Shown one piece after another: positions 18,530 through 28,440 of a DNA stretch of 64,000 bases. Below the pieces are notes generated by a model. It was given only the letters and a program-made list of their open reading frames with translations. It was not told where the DNA came from and made no database searches. Within the stretch, counting starts at the first letter, position 1, and each line of letters opens with the position of its first letter. The translations under genes and the position numbers were made by a program. Source of the DNA: Neokomagataea thailandica NBRC 106555 (lineage in GTDB: Bacteria > Pseudomonadota > Alphaproteobacteria > Acetobacterales > Acetobacteraceae); NCBI RefSeq assembly GCF_001598495.1, contig NZ_BCZB01000010.1, forward strand, positions 35,709 to 99,708, read 5' to 3'.

Positions 18530-20334
18530 TACATTTCCTCCACCGGCTCCACGCCAAGAATGGCCAGAGCATTACGCAATACCTGAGCAAGAGCAGAAAC
18601 CAGCGCTAATTTTGACAAGCTCAACGCACGGTCATTCTCATGCAAGAAACGCAGTGCTGCATCGTCACGCCCACGGTTCCACAATGCATGGAAGTCAGAC
18701 GCCAAATCTACACAATATGTTGCGATACGATGCGGCTCACGCGCTACGGCTGCGGCTTCAACTGTTCGCGGGAAGGCTGCCAAACGGCGCAGCACAGCGA
18801 TTTCTGCATCTGATGACAAGCCGGACAGATCCGCACCGTTCAAGCTTTCAACCGTCAGCGCATCTGCACCAAACATCGTCGCGGCAGAACGTAAGACAGA
18901 ACGGCAACGCGCATGGGCATATTGCACATAGAACACAGGGTTATCACGCGTTTGTGCCACGACCACGTCAAGGTCGAACTCCATCTGCGCATCCGCCTTA
19001 CGCGTCAACATCGTGAAGCGCACCGCATCACGCCCAACTTCATCCAGAAGATCACGCAGCGTCACGAATGTTCCCGCACGCTTGGACATACGCACAGGCT
19101 CACCGTTCTTCATGATGCGCACGATCTGGCACATCACAACTTCAAAGCCCGTCTTACCTTCTGTCAGCGCTGAGACAGCTGCCCGCATCCGTGAGACATA
19201 ACCGCCGTGATCTGCACCTAACACGTCAATCAACACATCAGCATTGCGTGCCTTTTGGGCGTGATAGCCAATATCATTGGCAAAATACGTGTTAGTTCCA
19301 TCAGACTTACGCAACGCACGGTCGGTATCATCACCAAAATCCGTGGAACGGAACAGCGTTTGTGGGCGTGGTTCCCAATCTTCAGGCGTCTTACCCTTAG
19401 GTGGCTCAAGCACACCTTCATAAAGCAGGCCCTTAGCGTCCAACTGACCAATCGCGTCATCAACCAAACCAGAAGCCAACGTCTCAGCTTCCGATGCAAA
19501 AACCTTATGCTCAATACCGAGAGCGTTCAGATCTTCACGGATAGCAGCCATCATCCGTACCAAAGCCGTCTGGCGCACGACTTCGAACCAGACGGACACG
19601 TCAGCTGGGCTACCATCTTCAGCAGCCAATGTGCGGCCATGTTCTGCGGCAATCGCCTCAGCAACCGGAATGAGATATTCTCCCTGATATTGCAGCCCAT
19701 TTGGCGTTAGCTTGCCAAAGGTTTCTGCATCAATATCCGTGCCAATAGCCTGCAAATAACGCCAATACACAGCCCATGTCAGGGCAACAACCTGCGTCCC
19801 TGCATCATTGATGTAATATTCCCGCGTGACATCATGGCCCGCCGCTTCCAACAGGTTGGCCAGCGCATCACCCACCACAGCACCACGGCAATGCCCTACA
19901 TGCATTGGGCCTGTCGGGTTCGCTGAAACATATTCCACATTAACCCGCGTGCCATGCCCCAAACGGGAACGACCAAAAGCACTCTCCGCACGCAGCACCG
20001 TACGCGTCACGTCCTGCAGAACATCTGCCTTCAATGTGATGTTCACAAAGCCTGGGCCTGCAGATTCCGCCTTTGCAATTATCGGCAAATCACTCAGTGC
20101 TTTAACCAAGTCCGCCGCAATCTCAACCGGCTTACGGCGCGCGGGCTTCGCAGCCAGCAGTGCTGCATTCGTCGCCATATCACCATGTGCCGCATCACGT
20201 GGTGGCGTGACTTCCACTCGTGCCAACACAGCATCAGGCACATCTGGCACCACAGAGCGCAGAGCCGTGCACACTAATTCGCGCGTCTGTGCGAACAAGC
20301 AGTCGGTCGTAAGGGTGGAAGAAGCTGCGTCCAT
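18529..20334 (-). CDS. argS: Arginine--tRNA ligase
   Basis: A 601-residue class I synthetase (from ATG 20334) that charges tRNA-Arg. Seen: the N-terminal additional domain, the HIGH-type motif HVGH in NPTGPMHVGHCRGAVVGD, and VRMSKRAGTFVTLRDLL, which carries the KMSKS-like element. The C-terminal anticodon-binding domain ends with ALAILGVEPVEEM. The frame is open to 20370, with an ATG at 20364; 20334 is preferred because a GGA lies 12 bases upstream and it fits the family N-terminus. It heads the run argS-SPOR-scpA-scpB-tatB-tatC-serS. Confidence 0.95.
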   Translation of the reverse strand: MDAASSTLTTDCLFAQTRELVCTALRSVVPDVPDAVLARVEVTPPRDAAHGDMATNAALLAAKPARRKPVEIAADLVKALSDLPIIAKAESAGPGFVNITLKADVLQDVTRTVLRAESAFGRSRLGHGTRVNVEYVSANPTGPMHVGHCRGAVVGDALANLLEAAGHDVTREYYINDAGTQVVALTWAVYWRYLQAIGTDIDAETFGKLTPNGLQYQGEYLIPVAEAIAAEHGRTLAAEDGSPADVSVWFEVVRQTALVRMMAAIREDLNALGIEHKVFASEAETLASGLVDDAIGQLDAKGLLYEGVLEPPKGKTPEDWEPRPQTLFRSTDFGDDTDRALRKSDGTNTYFANDIGYHAQKARNADVLIDVLGADHGGYVSRMRAAVSALTEGKTGFEVVMCQIVRIMKNGEPVRMSKRAGTFVTLRDLLDEVGRDAVRFTMLTRKADAQMEFDLDVVVAQTRDNPVFYVQYAHARCRSVLRSAATMFGADALTVESLNGADLSGLSSDAEIAVLRRLAAFPRTVEAAAVAREPHRIATYCVDLASDFHALWNRGRDDAALRFLHENDRALSLSKLALVSALAQVLRNALAILGVEPVEEM

Positions 20335-20386
20335 GATGCGTTCGAGTCCTGTCGTGTCTATCATCGTCAAAAAAAGCGTGGCCTTA

Positions 20387-21550
20387 TCAACCCAGCACAG
20401 AGAGATCCGTCAACCGCCGATGTTCCTCCATCGCAAAACGATCGGTCATTCCAGCAATATAATCGGCCACCAAACGGCGAAGTTGCTTATCATCAGCAGC
20501 CTCGGCCCGGTCCCGCCACGGATCAGGTAAGAGCCTTGGCTCATCTGTTAAGGTTTCAAAAATCTCCGCTACAGCAATCCGTGCTTTACGCGCCATGCGG
20601 TTCACGCGCCAGTGGCGATAAAGCCGCGCATATAAAAATGTCCGGATCGCTTTATTTTTTTCCCATATTTCGGGACTGAAGGCGACGACTGCCTTCGGCG
20701 CATGACGAATATCATCTGCTGATTGGGGGTTCAACACTTCCAAATTCCGGCGCGTTTGCTCCGTCAAATCCGTAGCCAGCGCATTAATCACCAAACGAAC
20801 CGTCTCATGCCGCGCACGCTGCGCCTGATCTTGCTTCCCACGCCCCGTTTCACGCTCTAAAGCCCGTGATTTTTCCAGCGCTTCGCCTACAATCGGCAAG
20901 TCTTCAATATCTTCAAATGTCAAAAGTCCAGCTCGCAAACCATCATCCAAATCATGGCCGTGATAGGCAATATCATCCGCTAATGCCGCAACCTGTGCTT
21001 CTGCCGATGCAAAACTCTGCAAATCCAGGTGATGAATAGCATCATACTCCGCCATATACGGCGTAGGTTTCAAAACTGGGCCATTATGCTTGGCCAGCCC
21101 CTCCAACGTTTCCCACGTCAAGTTCAGGCCATCAAACGTATGGTAGCGTGCTTCCAATTTGGTCACGAGACGCAAAGACTGTGTGTTATGGTCAAACCCA
21201 CCCCAATCTTGCATCACTTTCGAGAGGCCATCTTCCCCCGCATGGCCAAAAGGCGTGTGCCCCAAATCATGCGCCAGCGCCAAGGCTTCCGTCAGATCCT
21301 CATTTAATCCCAAACTCCGCGCAATAGAGCGCGCAATCTGCGCGACTTCTAAAGAATGGGTCAGGCGGGTACGGAAAAAATCACCCTCATGATTGATAAA
21401 GACCTGCGTTTTGTATTGCAGCGTCCGAAATCCCGTCGAATGCACAACCCGGTCACGGTCGCGCTGCCAAGGGGAACGTGTTGCGCCTTCATCTTCTGCA
21501 AATAAACGCCCACGCGCGCCACGGTCTTGAACAGCATAAATGGCCGGCAT
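20387..21550 (-). CDS. dgt: Deoxyguanosinetriphosphate triphosphohydrolase-like protein
   Basis: A 387-residue HD-domain hydrolase that removes triphosphate from dNTPs and so trims the dNTP pool. Metal-binding His/Asp residues are seen in RTRLTHSLEVAQIARS (about residues 60-75) and LAHDLGHTPFGHAGED (about 90-105), with a later D in LADDIAYHGHDLDDGL. Length and N-terminal RDRDRVVHSTGFRTLQYKTQVF pattern fit the Dgt-like subfamily 2 common in alphaproteobacteria. It is divergent from erpA, with about 200 bases between the starts. Confidence 0.92.
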   Translation of the reverse strand: MPAIYAVQDRGARGRLFAEDEGATRSPWQRDRDRVVHSTGFRTLQYKTQVFINHEGDFFRTRLTHSLEVAQIARSIARSLGLNEDLTEALALAHDLGHTPFGHAGEDGLSKVMQDWGGFDHNTQSLRLVTKLEARYHTFDGLNLTWETLEGLAKHNGPVLKPTPYMAEYDAIHHLDLQSFASAEAQVAALADDIAYHGHDLDDGLRAGLLTFEDIEDLPIVGEALEKSRALERETGRGKQDQAQRARHETVRLVINALATDLTEQTRRNLEVLNPQSADDIRHAPKAVVAFSPEIWEKNKAIRTFLYARLYRHWRVNRMARKARIAVAEIFETLTDEPRLLPDPWRDRAEAADDKQLRRLVADYIAGMTDRFAMEEHRRLTDLSVLG

Positions 21551-21751
21551 CTTGTCTTCATCCTTGCCTTGAGCAACCCAACTGAACCGGCTGGGTCTCT
21601 GTCAGGGACAACCCTGGCGATCCCATTTTACGCTCCATACGGCATGACGCAACTCCAGCTCTTGGTCTCTACGCATTCCATCGCCATATGGGAGTGTGCT
21701 ACTCCTCAATCCACCACACGGAACGGACCAGCCGGAACGGATATCCTCCAC

Positions 21752-22096
21752 ATGTCTGACATACCCAATTTTTCCATCTCTGCCAGCGCCGCAGCCCGTA
21801 TTTGCGAAATCATTGCCGCCCAACCAGACCCGCAGGGCCTTGCGCTACGCGTTGCGGTCTTGGCTGGCGGCTGCAATGGCTTCCAATACCAATTCAAGCT
21901 CGACACCACACAAAATGCCGATGATCACCGCCTCACCCGAGACGGTGCTGACGTTATTGTCGATGAAACCAGCCTTGACCTCCTCGAAGGCGCTGAACTC
22001 GACTTTATTGACAAACTCATGGGCGCTCACTTTACCGTCACCAATCCCAATGCAGCATCCTCTTGCGGATGTGGCACCAGCTTTTCATTGGCATAA
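21752..22096 (+). CDS. erpA: Iron-sulfur cluster insertion protein ErpA / A-type carrier
   Basis: A 114-residue A-type Fe-S carrier that passes clusters to apo-enzymes. The three conserved cysteines are present: one in LRVAVLAGGCNGFQYQF (about residue 41) and two in SSCGCGTSF near the C-terminus. The open frame continues upstream to 21527, but the family begins at ATG 21752 (MSDIPNFSIS). It could equally be labelled IscA/HesB-like; the position next to dgt and xth matches erpA in many alphaproteobacteria. Confidence 0.9.
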   Translation: MSDIPNFSISASAAARICEIIAAQPDPQGLALRVAVLAGGCNGFQYQFKLDTTQNADDHRLTRDGADVIVDETSLDLLEGAELDFIDKLMGAHFTVTNPNAASSCGCGTSFSLA

Positions 22097-22101
22097 ATCC
22101 T

Positions 22102-22884
22102 GTGAGCAATACCCCGCTGCGCTTCGCGACTTGGAACATCAACTCTATCCGAGCACGTGCCCATCTGGTCCATGATTGGCTAGACCGTAACCCGGACTGC
22201 ACCCTCCTCGCCCTCCAAGAAATTAAGTGCGAAGAACACCAGTTCCCCACGTCATTTGCCGAGGCTGGCTTCCACGTCGCGATATTGGGGCAGAAAGCCT
22301 ATAACGGCGTGGCAATCATTTCCCGCCGCCCACTCACTGTCACCATGACGGGCCTCCCCGGCGTTACGGACCCTTCGTCTCGTTATATTGAGATCGAGTG
22401 TGATGGCTTCACCCTAGGCAACCTCTACCTCCCGAACGGAAATTCCGGCGGCGAAGAAGGCTACGCACGCAAACTGGCCTTTTTTGACGGGCTGACAGAG
22501 CGCGCACGCACGCTACTAAGCACGCATACATGCTTTGCGTTCATCGGGGACTATAATGTCTGTCCAACCGATGAAGACCTTGCCCCCAAAGCCCTCTCCG
22601 CAAGTGATGCACTCGTCCGTCCAGAGACACGCGCTGCATTCCGCCGCCTGCTCTGGACAGGCTTAACCGATGGCTTACGCGCTCTGCATCCAACCGGGCC
22701 ATATTATACTTTCTGGGATTATCAATCCGCTGCATTCCAGCGCAATTCTGGCCTGCGCATTGACCACGCTCTCCTATCCCCCCGCGCGGCAGAGCGCCTC
22801 ACGAGCATCACCATTGACCGCGATGAACGCGCTCGTGAAAAATGTTCAGACCACGTGCCCGTCATCATCGAACTTGCGGCGTAA
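22102..22884 (+). CDS. xth: Exodeoxyribonuclease III
   Basis: A 260-residue Mg-dependent AP endonuclease / 3'-5' exonuclease of the Exo III type. Seen: FATWNINSIRAR (start), LQEIKCEE with the metal-binding Glu, the GDYNVCP segment, and at the end GLRIDHALLSP and CSDHVPVI with the catalytic Asp-His pair. The GTG at 22102, five bases after the erpA stop, is the likely start, since the conserved N-terminus begins there; a longer frame from 22063 overlaps erpA. It repairs abasic and oxidised DNA. Confidence 0.94.
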   Translation: MSNTPLRFATWNINSIRARAHLVHDWLDRNPDCTLLALQEIKCEEHQFPTSFAEAGFHVAILGQKAYNGVAIISRRPLTVTMTGLPGVTDPSSRYIEIECDGFTLGNLYLPNGNSGGEEGYARKLAFFDGLTERARTLLSTHTCFAFIGDYNVCPTDEDLAPKALSASDALVRPETRAAFRRLLWTGLTDGLRALHPTGPYYTFWDYQSAAFQRNSGLRIDHALLSPRAAERLTSITIDRDERAREKCSDHVPVIIELAA

Positions 22885-22891
22885 ACAGCCT

Positions 22892-23107
22892 AAAATCGGC
22901 GCTTATGCCAATGCATTCACGCCGCATTATCATGACAGCACAGACGCCGCCAATAAAGTCACCTCCCCCCTCCGTGAAGATTTAGGCCCCTCACGTTATA
23001 CAGCGCTGGCTACGCAATGGCGGGATTCAGGCACAGATATCATTGGCGGCTTCTGCGGTATTGGCCCAGATTATATTCACGCCCTTGCTGCATATTTCAG
23101 ACGATAA
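22892..23107 (+). pseudogene. Remnant of homocysteine S-methyltransferase (C-terminus only)
   Basis: About 71 codons ending at 23107 read KIGAYANAF..LREDLGPSRYTALATQWRDSGTDIIGGFCGIGPDYIHALA (quoted in parts). This is the C-terminal end of the MmuM-type homocysteine methyltransferase family (IGAYANAF, GGCCGxxPxHI). The rest of the gene, including the N-terminal two thirds, is missing: upstream in this frame lies only the out-of-frame xth sequence. The zinc-binding GGCC is GGFC here, so a metal ligand is also lost. It is a deletion relic directly after xth. Confidence 0.75.
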
Positions 23108-23246
23108 CACCGCTTCAGCACAGCATTACACTCAACGCACCCGGCGCATTGAAACAAAGCGCAACTGTGAACTGGGCAATCACAAGCTTCCGCCCGAGAC
23201 ATTCTTTGTCATTTAAAAATATTTTAAACTTCCGCTAAACGAAATC

Positions 23247-23265
23247 GTAATTGATAATTATTCGC
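23247..23265. promoter_or_regulatory. Fur-box-like operator
   Basis: GTAATTGATAATTATTCGC matches 13 of 19 positions of the classical 19-bp Fur box, including the central GATAAT-ATT core. It lies 41-59 bases upstream of a siderophore-type receptor start, so iron repression is likely. Confidence 0.6.
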
Positions 23266-23305
23266 ATAAAAGGATGAGGCGCCCCACCGGCCTCAAAACA
23301 TACCC

Positions 23306-25435
23306 ATGCGCTTACGCCTTGCCCTCCTCCTCGGGTCGTTCCTCTGCACGCCAATCATAAAAGCGAGTCCCCCATCAGCAACCGCACCGCAATCCCCTGA
23401 ACAGCATAGAGCCGAAAAAATTACTGTTCACGGCGTCCGCTCTTCCCTACTCGCCACAAGCACCAGCTCCGCAACCAAAACACACACACCGCTTGAACTT
23501 ACAGCGCAAAATGTGACCGTCATCACACAAGCCCGCTTATCCCTGCTCAACAGCCGCTCCCTATCTGAAGCCATCCGCTACTCTGCAGGCGTGTCTGATT
23601 ATGGCTCCAAAGATGACCCGCGCGGTTATTTCGGAACCATTCGTGGTTTCAGCCCGGATATTTATCTAGATGGCACCCGCACACCCAATGCCGCAACATC
23701 CCAATCTCTGGCGATTGAACCTTGGGGCCTTGAAGAAATAGATGTTTTACGCGGCGCAACAGCCGCCCTCTATGGCTCCGGGCAACTCGGCGGTATTATC
23801 AATGCCGTCAGCAAACGCCCTCGCCTTGATCAGAAAAACACAATCGCTATACAAACCGGCTCTTACGGGCGTATTCAAGGCGCCGCAGATCTCGGCGGCA
23901 GCCTGAATAAAGAGCATACCCTGCTCTGGCGCTTTAATGGCCTGATCCGTAAATCCGATACATACGCCAAACATATTCTCAATAACGAAATCTTTGTGGC
24001 TCCCTCTCTGCGATGGGCCCCAAACCACAATACAGACATCACCCTTCTCTCAAGTTTTGAACAACTTGACGCTGGGTCAACCGCTCAATTCTTACCCGCA
24101 CAAGGAACCCTTCTCCCTAGCCGTTGGGGGCAGATTTCACGCAGCATGCTCAGCAGCGATGCTGCTTATGACGTATACTCCAAACGTCAAGCAACCATCG
24201 GCTATAGCGTGCATCATGAATTCGCGCCCGGCTGGTCCATCAATCAGAACATGCGTTACGCGCATCTAGACTTGCTCTATCGCTTTGTCACCACAAACGC
24301 GCTCACAGCAGATCAGCGCAGCATCACACGCCAAGCCCTTCTGCAATCCGGCAATTACAACACCGTCACCCTCGACACCCGCACAGAGGGCCACGTTTCC
24401 ACAGGCCCCATACATCATGACCTGCTCTTGGGTGTTGATTTCCGCAGTGACTTCACAGCCCTACGCCGTGGCCAACGTGCAGCTCCCAATCTTGACCTTT
24501 ATACGCCTGTCTATCGCAGCATCACATGGCCGACCTATGCCAGCCGCACCAATACGAACGCGACAGGTACGCAAACGGGCCTTTATGCCCAAGATCAACT
24601 CAATTGGCAGAATTTTTACCTTACGGTTTCCGGCAGAGAAGACTTCACGCAGAGCCTAACCGTCGATAATAACGCGACCAAAAATGGCCGTACGGCACAA
24701 AAGAACAACGCCTTCACAGGCCGCGCAAGCCTGCTCTACCGTACACCATTCGGTCTATCGCCCTACGCGGCATACTCCACGTCATTCCAGCCCCAAATCG
24801 GAGTTACACGCCTCAATACAGCCTTCGTGCCAACCCGTGGCCGCCAAATCGAAGCCGGTATAAAATACGCCACCCCATCCAACGCACGCTGGGGCAATCT
24901 CTTAATCACAGCCGATGTCTTTAACCTCGTTGAGAAAAACGAGTTGATGTCTGACCCCATGGATTCCACCTATAGCATCCAAGTCGGGCAGCAGCGGTCC
25001 CGTGGCTTAGAGTTGGAAGCCATGGGCCGCCTCCCGGGCGCTGTTGACATTATCGCGTCCTTCACGACCCAAGCGACAACCATCACGCATTCCAGCATCG
25101 CCGCACAAATTGGCCAGCGCCCGGTTGCTGTACCGGCCCATATGGCTTCCCTCTTCGCGAAACGTGATGTCCAACTCACACCCAACTGGCGCGCAGGGCT
25201 TGGCAGTGGCTTCCGCTATACAGGCAATACCGCAGGCTCTCTGCCCGCTACCTTCAACGTACCCAGCCAACTCGTCTGGGATCTAGAAGCCCATGCCGAT
25301 TATCAAAATTATCGTATCCAATTAAACGGAACGAACTTGGCGAACCGTAAATACGTCGCGATGTGCACACGCTCCGTTGCCTGCGCATGGGCACCGGGAC
25401 GGTCCATGTTTGTCACACTCTCTGCGGGTTTTTAA
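23306..25435 (+). CDS. TonB-dependent siderophore receptor
   Basis: A 709-residue outer-membrane receptor of the ferric-siderophore type. Signal peptide at residues 1-20 or so (LALLLGSFLCTPIIKA); plug domain with ITVHGVRSS, SLSEAIRYSAGV, FGTIRGFSPDIYLDGTR and EEIDVLRGATAALYGSGQLGGIINAVSKRP, in the order and spacing of FhuA/FoxA-like proteins. The barrel ends FVTLSAGF with terminal Phe. It has a Fur-box-like site upstream and a terminator at 25464. The exact ligand is unknown; no biosynthesis or ABC genes adjoin it. The Shine-Dalgarno-like AAGGATGAGG is unusually far from ATG 23306, with a small GAGGC/GCCTC hairpin between. Confidence 0.92.
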   Translation: MRLRLALLLGSFLCTPIIKASPPSATAPQSPEQHRAEKITVHGVRSSLLATSTSSATKTHTPLELTAQNVTVITQARLSLLNSRSLSEAIRYSAGVSDYGSKDDPRGYFGTIRGFSPDIYLDGTRTPNAATSQSLAIEPWGLEEIDVLRGATAALYGSGQLGGIINAVSKRPRLDQKNTIAIQTGSYGRIQGAADLGGSLNKEHTLLWRFNGLIRKSDTYAKHILNNEIFVAPSLRWAPNHNTDITLLSSFEQLDAGSTAQFLPAQGTLLPSRWGQISRSMLSSDAAYDVYSKRQATIGYSVHHEFAPGWSINQNMRYAHLDLLYRFVTTNALTADQRSITRQALLQSGNYNTVTLDTRTEGHVSTGPIHHDLLLGVDFRSDFTALRRGQRAAPNLDLYTPVYRSITWPTYASRTNTNATGTQTGLYAQDQLNWQNFYLTVSGREDFTQSLTVDNNATKNGRTAQKNNAFTGRASLLYRTPFGLSPYAAYSTSFQPQIGVTRLNTAFVPTRGRQIEAGIKYATPSNARWGNLLITADVFNLVEKNELMSDPMDSTYSIQVGQQRSRGLELEAMGRLPGAVDIIASFTTQATTITHSSIAAQIGQRPVAVPAHMASLFAKRDVQLTPNWRAGLGSGFRYTGNTAGSLPATFNVPSQLVWDLEAHADYQNYRIQLNGTNLANRKYVAMCTRSVACAWAPGRSMFVTLSAGF

Positions 25436-25463
25436 TTCTTAGAAAAACTCTCCCAAACCCTAC

Positions 25464-25490
25464 AAGCCTCACTCTATCGAGTGGGGCTTT
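25464..25490 (+). terminator. Terminator after the siderophore receptor
   Basis: AAGCCTCACTC (25464-25474) pairs with GAGTGGGGCTT (25479-25489, one T-G pair) around a TATC loop. The following T-run is short (TTT), so termination may be partial. Confidence 0.7.
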
Positions 25491-25673
25491 CAGCATTTCT
25501 AGAGAAGAGTGCGTGATTTTCTAAATCTCTATGCTGTGAATATCCTACACCACCCCCAAAAACTCATAATTCCACCAAAATAAGCCGTCATCTTCGGAAC
25601 ATGACAAGCATCACTTCCTAAAAAGTAATCGAACCCGTAATGTTATGATTATGCCTCACTATGGAATCGTGCC

Positions 25674-26432
25674 ATGCAAAGCAAAATTGAAGGAACAACC
25701 CTTCCCGTCCTGAGTATCAGGCTTGATCCCGGTGAGCGTCTTTTTGCTGAAACCGGCGAGCTCTCATGGAAAACGCCCAATATTTCTTTGCGCACCACTA
25801 CATCCGGCGCCGGGAATAGCGGTTTTTTCGGAGCAATTTCTCGCGCCATTGCAGGCGGGGGCTTATTCATGACCGAGTTTTTCTCCGAAGGTGGCCCCGG
25901 CATGGTATCTTTCGCAGCAAAAATTCCAGGCCAAATTGTGGAACATACCGTTGATAGTACAACCAGCTATATGGTCCACCGCCACGGTTACATGGCCAGC
26001 ACAGATGGCGTGACACTAGACCTCGGCTTTCAACGCAAATTAGGCGCTGGTATTTTCGGGGGTGATGGCTTCCGCCTCCAACGCATTTCTGGCTATGGCC
26101 AATTCTGGACCATGCTCGGCGGAGAAATCATCCCTGTAGACCTCGGACCGGGAGAACAGTTGGACGTTCACCCCGGGCATGTCGGCATGTTTGAAGAACG
26201 CGTGAACTTCGACATCACCATGCTCCCCGGTATTCGCAACAAAATTTTTGGTGGCGATGGCTTCTTCATGGCACGCCTCACCGGCCCCGGCCGCGTATGG
26301 CTACAAACACTCACCATGCCTAACCTGGCCCACGCACTCGCCCCCTATATGGGCGTAGAAACCGCAACAGATGCCGCCGAAGCAGGCGGCGTGGCAGGAG
26401 CAGCCTCTCTCATCGGTCGCATGTTCGAATAA
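25674..26432 (+). CDS. AIM24-family protein (TIGR00266 type)
   Basis: A 252-residue all-beta protein of the AIM24 / TIGR00266 family. Seen: the glycine-rich repeated hairpins FMTEFFSEGGPGMVSFAAKIPG, LGAGIFGGDGFRLQRISGYG and KIFGGDGFFMARLTGPGRVWLQTL, taken here in short pieces from residues about 62-215. The family forms a trimeric beta-barrel-like fold; its biochemical job in bacteria is not settled. The C-terminus is Ala/Gly-rich. It stands alone between two terminators. Confidence 0.85.
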   Translation: MQSKIEGTTLPVLSIRLDPGERLFAETGELSWKTPNISLRTTTSGAGNSGFFGAISRAIAGGGLFMTEFFSEGGPGMVSFAAKIPGQIVEHTVDSTTSYMVHRHGYMASTDGVTLDLGFQRKLGAGIFGGDGFRLQRISGYGQFWTMLGGEIIPVDLGPGEQLDVHPGHVGMFEERVNFDITMLPGIRNKIFGGDGFFMARLTGPGRVWLQTLTMPNLAHALAPYMGVETATDAAEAGGVAGAASLIGRMFE

Positions 26433-26440
26433 CTCTCACA

Positions 26441-26473
26441 ACAAAAAAGCGCGGCTCCATTCGGAACCGCGCT
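26441..26473 (-). terminator. Intrinsic terminator of aspS
   Basis: On the minus strand AGCGCGGTTCC pairs with GGAGCCGCGCT around a GAAT loop (26448-26473) and is followed by TTTTTTGTTG. It lies 26 bases beyond the aspS stop. Confidence 0.92.
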
Positions 26474-26498
26474 CTCCAAAAACACCTTTAGCCCAATC

Positions 26499-28289
26499 CT
26501 ACTTAGACAGAGCGGGCTTCGGCTTTGGCAAATCCAAAGCAAGGTGCAGTTCTTTCAAGCGCGCAGGCTCAACCGGCGCAGGCGCTTCCATCATCAGGTC
26601 TTCACCGCTCTGATTCAGAGGGAACAAGATCACTTCACGAATGTTCGGCTCATCGGCCAACAACATGACAATACGATCCACACCCGGCGCAGCACCACCA
26701 TGCGGCGGCGCACCATAGCGGAACGCATTCAACATACCGCCAAAACGTTCTTCTACAACTTCGGGGCCATAACCTGCGATTTCAAACGCACGCAGCATGA
26801 CTTCCGGCAAATGGTTACGGATAGCGCCAGAAGACAATTCCACACCATTACACACAATATCATACTGATATGCGTTAATCGTCAGCGGATCCTGCGTATT
26901 CAACGCATCAAGCCCACCTTGGGGCATGGAGAATGGGTTATGAGAGAAATCAACCTTACCCGTCTCTTCGTTCAGTTCGAACATTGGGAAGTCCACAACC
27001 CAGCAGAAGCGGAACGCATTCTTCTCAATCAGGTCAAGTTCAGTCGCAACCTTGGTGCGCACAACACCAGAGAATTTCGCAACCTCATCGCCCTTACCCG
27101 CGGCAAAGAAGACTGCATCGCCAGCCTTCAGACCACAAATCTCACGGATCTTCTCAAGACGATCTGCCTCAAGGTTTTTAGCAATCGGGCCCTTACCACC
27201 ATTCTCTTCGAAAATGACATAGCCCAGACCACCGGCACCGTTCTCACGCGCCCATGAGTTCAGCTTATCAAAGAACCCACGCGGACGATCCCCCGCACCC
27301 GGCGCCGGAATTGCGCGGATTTGACCGCCAGAAGCCGCAATCTTTGCAAACAGACCAAAGCCAGACTCAGCAAAAGCTTCGGTCACATCTTTCAAGATAA
27401 GTGGGTTACGCAGGTCAGGCTTATCGGAGCCATAATCGCGCATTGCATCTTTATACGGAATACGCGGGAACGCACCATCCGTAATCTTCCAACCTTCTGG
27501 CGTAAACTCTTCAAACAGCCCTGCCAAAACAGGTTCCAACACGCCGAACACATCTTCCTGCGTGGCAAAAGCCATCTCAAAATCGAGCTGGTAAAATTCA
27601 CCCGGACTACGGTCCGCACGCGATGCTTCATCGCGGAAACACGGCGCAATCTGGAAGTAACGGTCAAAACCCGCCACCATCGCCAACTGCTTAAACTGCT
27701 GCGGCGCTTGCGGCAGTGCATAGAACTTACCCGGATGCAGACGTGCTGGCACCAAGAAGTCACGCGCACCTTCAGGGGAAGACGCCGTCAAAATAGGCGT
27801 CTGGAATTCCGTAAAACCCTGATCATTCATACGCTGACGCATGCTCGCAATAACCTTGCTGCGCAGCATGATGTTACGGTGCATCTTCTCACGACGCAGA
27901 TCTACGTAACGATATTTCAAGCGCATTTCTTCAGGATAGTTTTCCTGACCTGTCACTTGGAAGGGCAGTACTGCCGCACTAGAGCGCACTTCAATATCTT
28001 CCGCGCGCACTTCAATATCACCCGTGGGCAGATGTTCGTTGCGCTGACCATCTTCGCGCAGCACAACCTGCCCCGTCACGGTAATGACACTCTCAACACG
28101 CAGACGCTCTACTTTTTCCAGCAAGCCAGACGGCACCACAATCTGCGTCATGCCAAAATGATCACGCAAATCAATGAAGAGCAGACCACCATGATCGCGC
28201 TTACTATGCATCCAGCCAGACAGGCGAACAGTCTGCCCCGCATCTACGGCTCTCAGAGCACGACAATCATGAGTACGATAAGGATGCAT
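26499..28289 (-). CDS. aspS: Aspartate--tRNA ligase
   Basis: A 596-residue class II synthetase of the bacterial type, with the N-terminal OB-fold ([23 protein letters not shown] in parts, residues about 21-45) and the catalytic core [23 protein letters not shown] insertion domain and the motif 3 region [14 protein letters not shown] follow. ATG 28289 is preferred over the frame's upstream start at 28316 because it has a TGAGG site eight bases away and matches the family N-terminus MHPYRTHDC. Many alphaproteobacterial AspRS enzymes also charge tRNA-Asn; whether this one does is not visible here. Confidence 0.96.
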   Translation of the reverse strand: MHPYRTHDCRALRAVDAGQTVRLSGWMHSKRDHGGLLFIDLRDHFGMTQIVVPSGLLEKVERLRVESVITVTGQVVLREDGQRNEHLPTGDIEVRAEDIEVRSSAAVLPFQVTGQENYPEEMRLKYRYVDLRREKMHRNIMLRSKVIASMRQRMNDQGFTEFQTPILTASSPEGARDFLVPARLHPGKFYALPQAPQQFKQLAMVAGFDRYFQIAPCFRDEASRADRSPGEFYQLDFEMAFATQEDVFGVLEPVLAGLFEEFTPEGWKITDGAFPRIPYKDAMRDYGSDKPDLRNPLILKDVTEAFAESGFGLFAKIAASGGQIRAIPAPGAGDRPRGFFDKLNSWARENGAGGLGYVIFEENGGKGPIAKNLEADRLEKIREICGLKAGDAVFFAAGKGDEVAKFSGVVRTKVATELDLIEKNAFRFCWVVDFPMFELNEETGKVDFSHNPFSMPQGGLDALNTQDPLTINAYQYDIVCNGVELSSGAIRNHLPEVMLRAFEIAGYGPEVVEERFGGMLNAFRYGAPPHGGAAPGVDRIVMLLADEPNIREVILFPLNQSGEDLMMEAPAPVEPARLKELHLALDLPKPKPALSK

Positions 28290-28440
28290 GACAGACCTCA
28301 CTAAACGTAACAACAACAGCCGACACAGGTCAGCACAAAAGAATTGAGCGCAGGAAGCCGAGTAGCAGGCTGAATGTCAAGCATAGGAGCGCTTTGAAAC
28401 GCACATACCCACCGTTTCCGCACCAAACGACACATCAATT

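Noticed and set aside
22670..22891. N-terminal part of the frame leading into the methyltransferase remnant
   Set aside because: This stretch is the out-of-frame shadow of the xth gene; only the part after 22892 resembles a methyltransferase.
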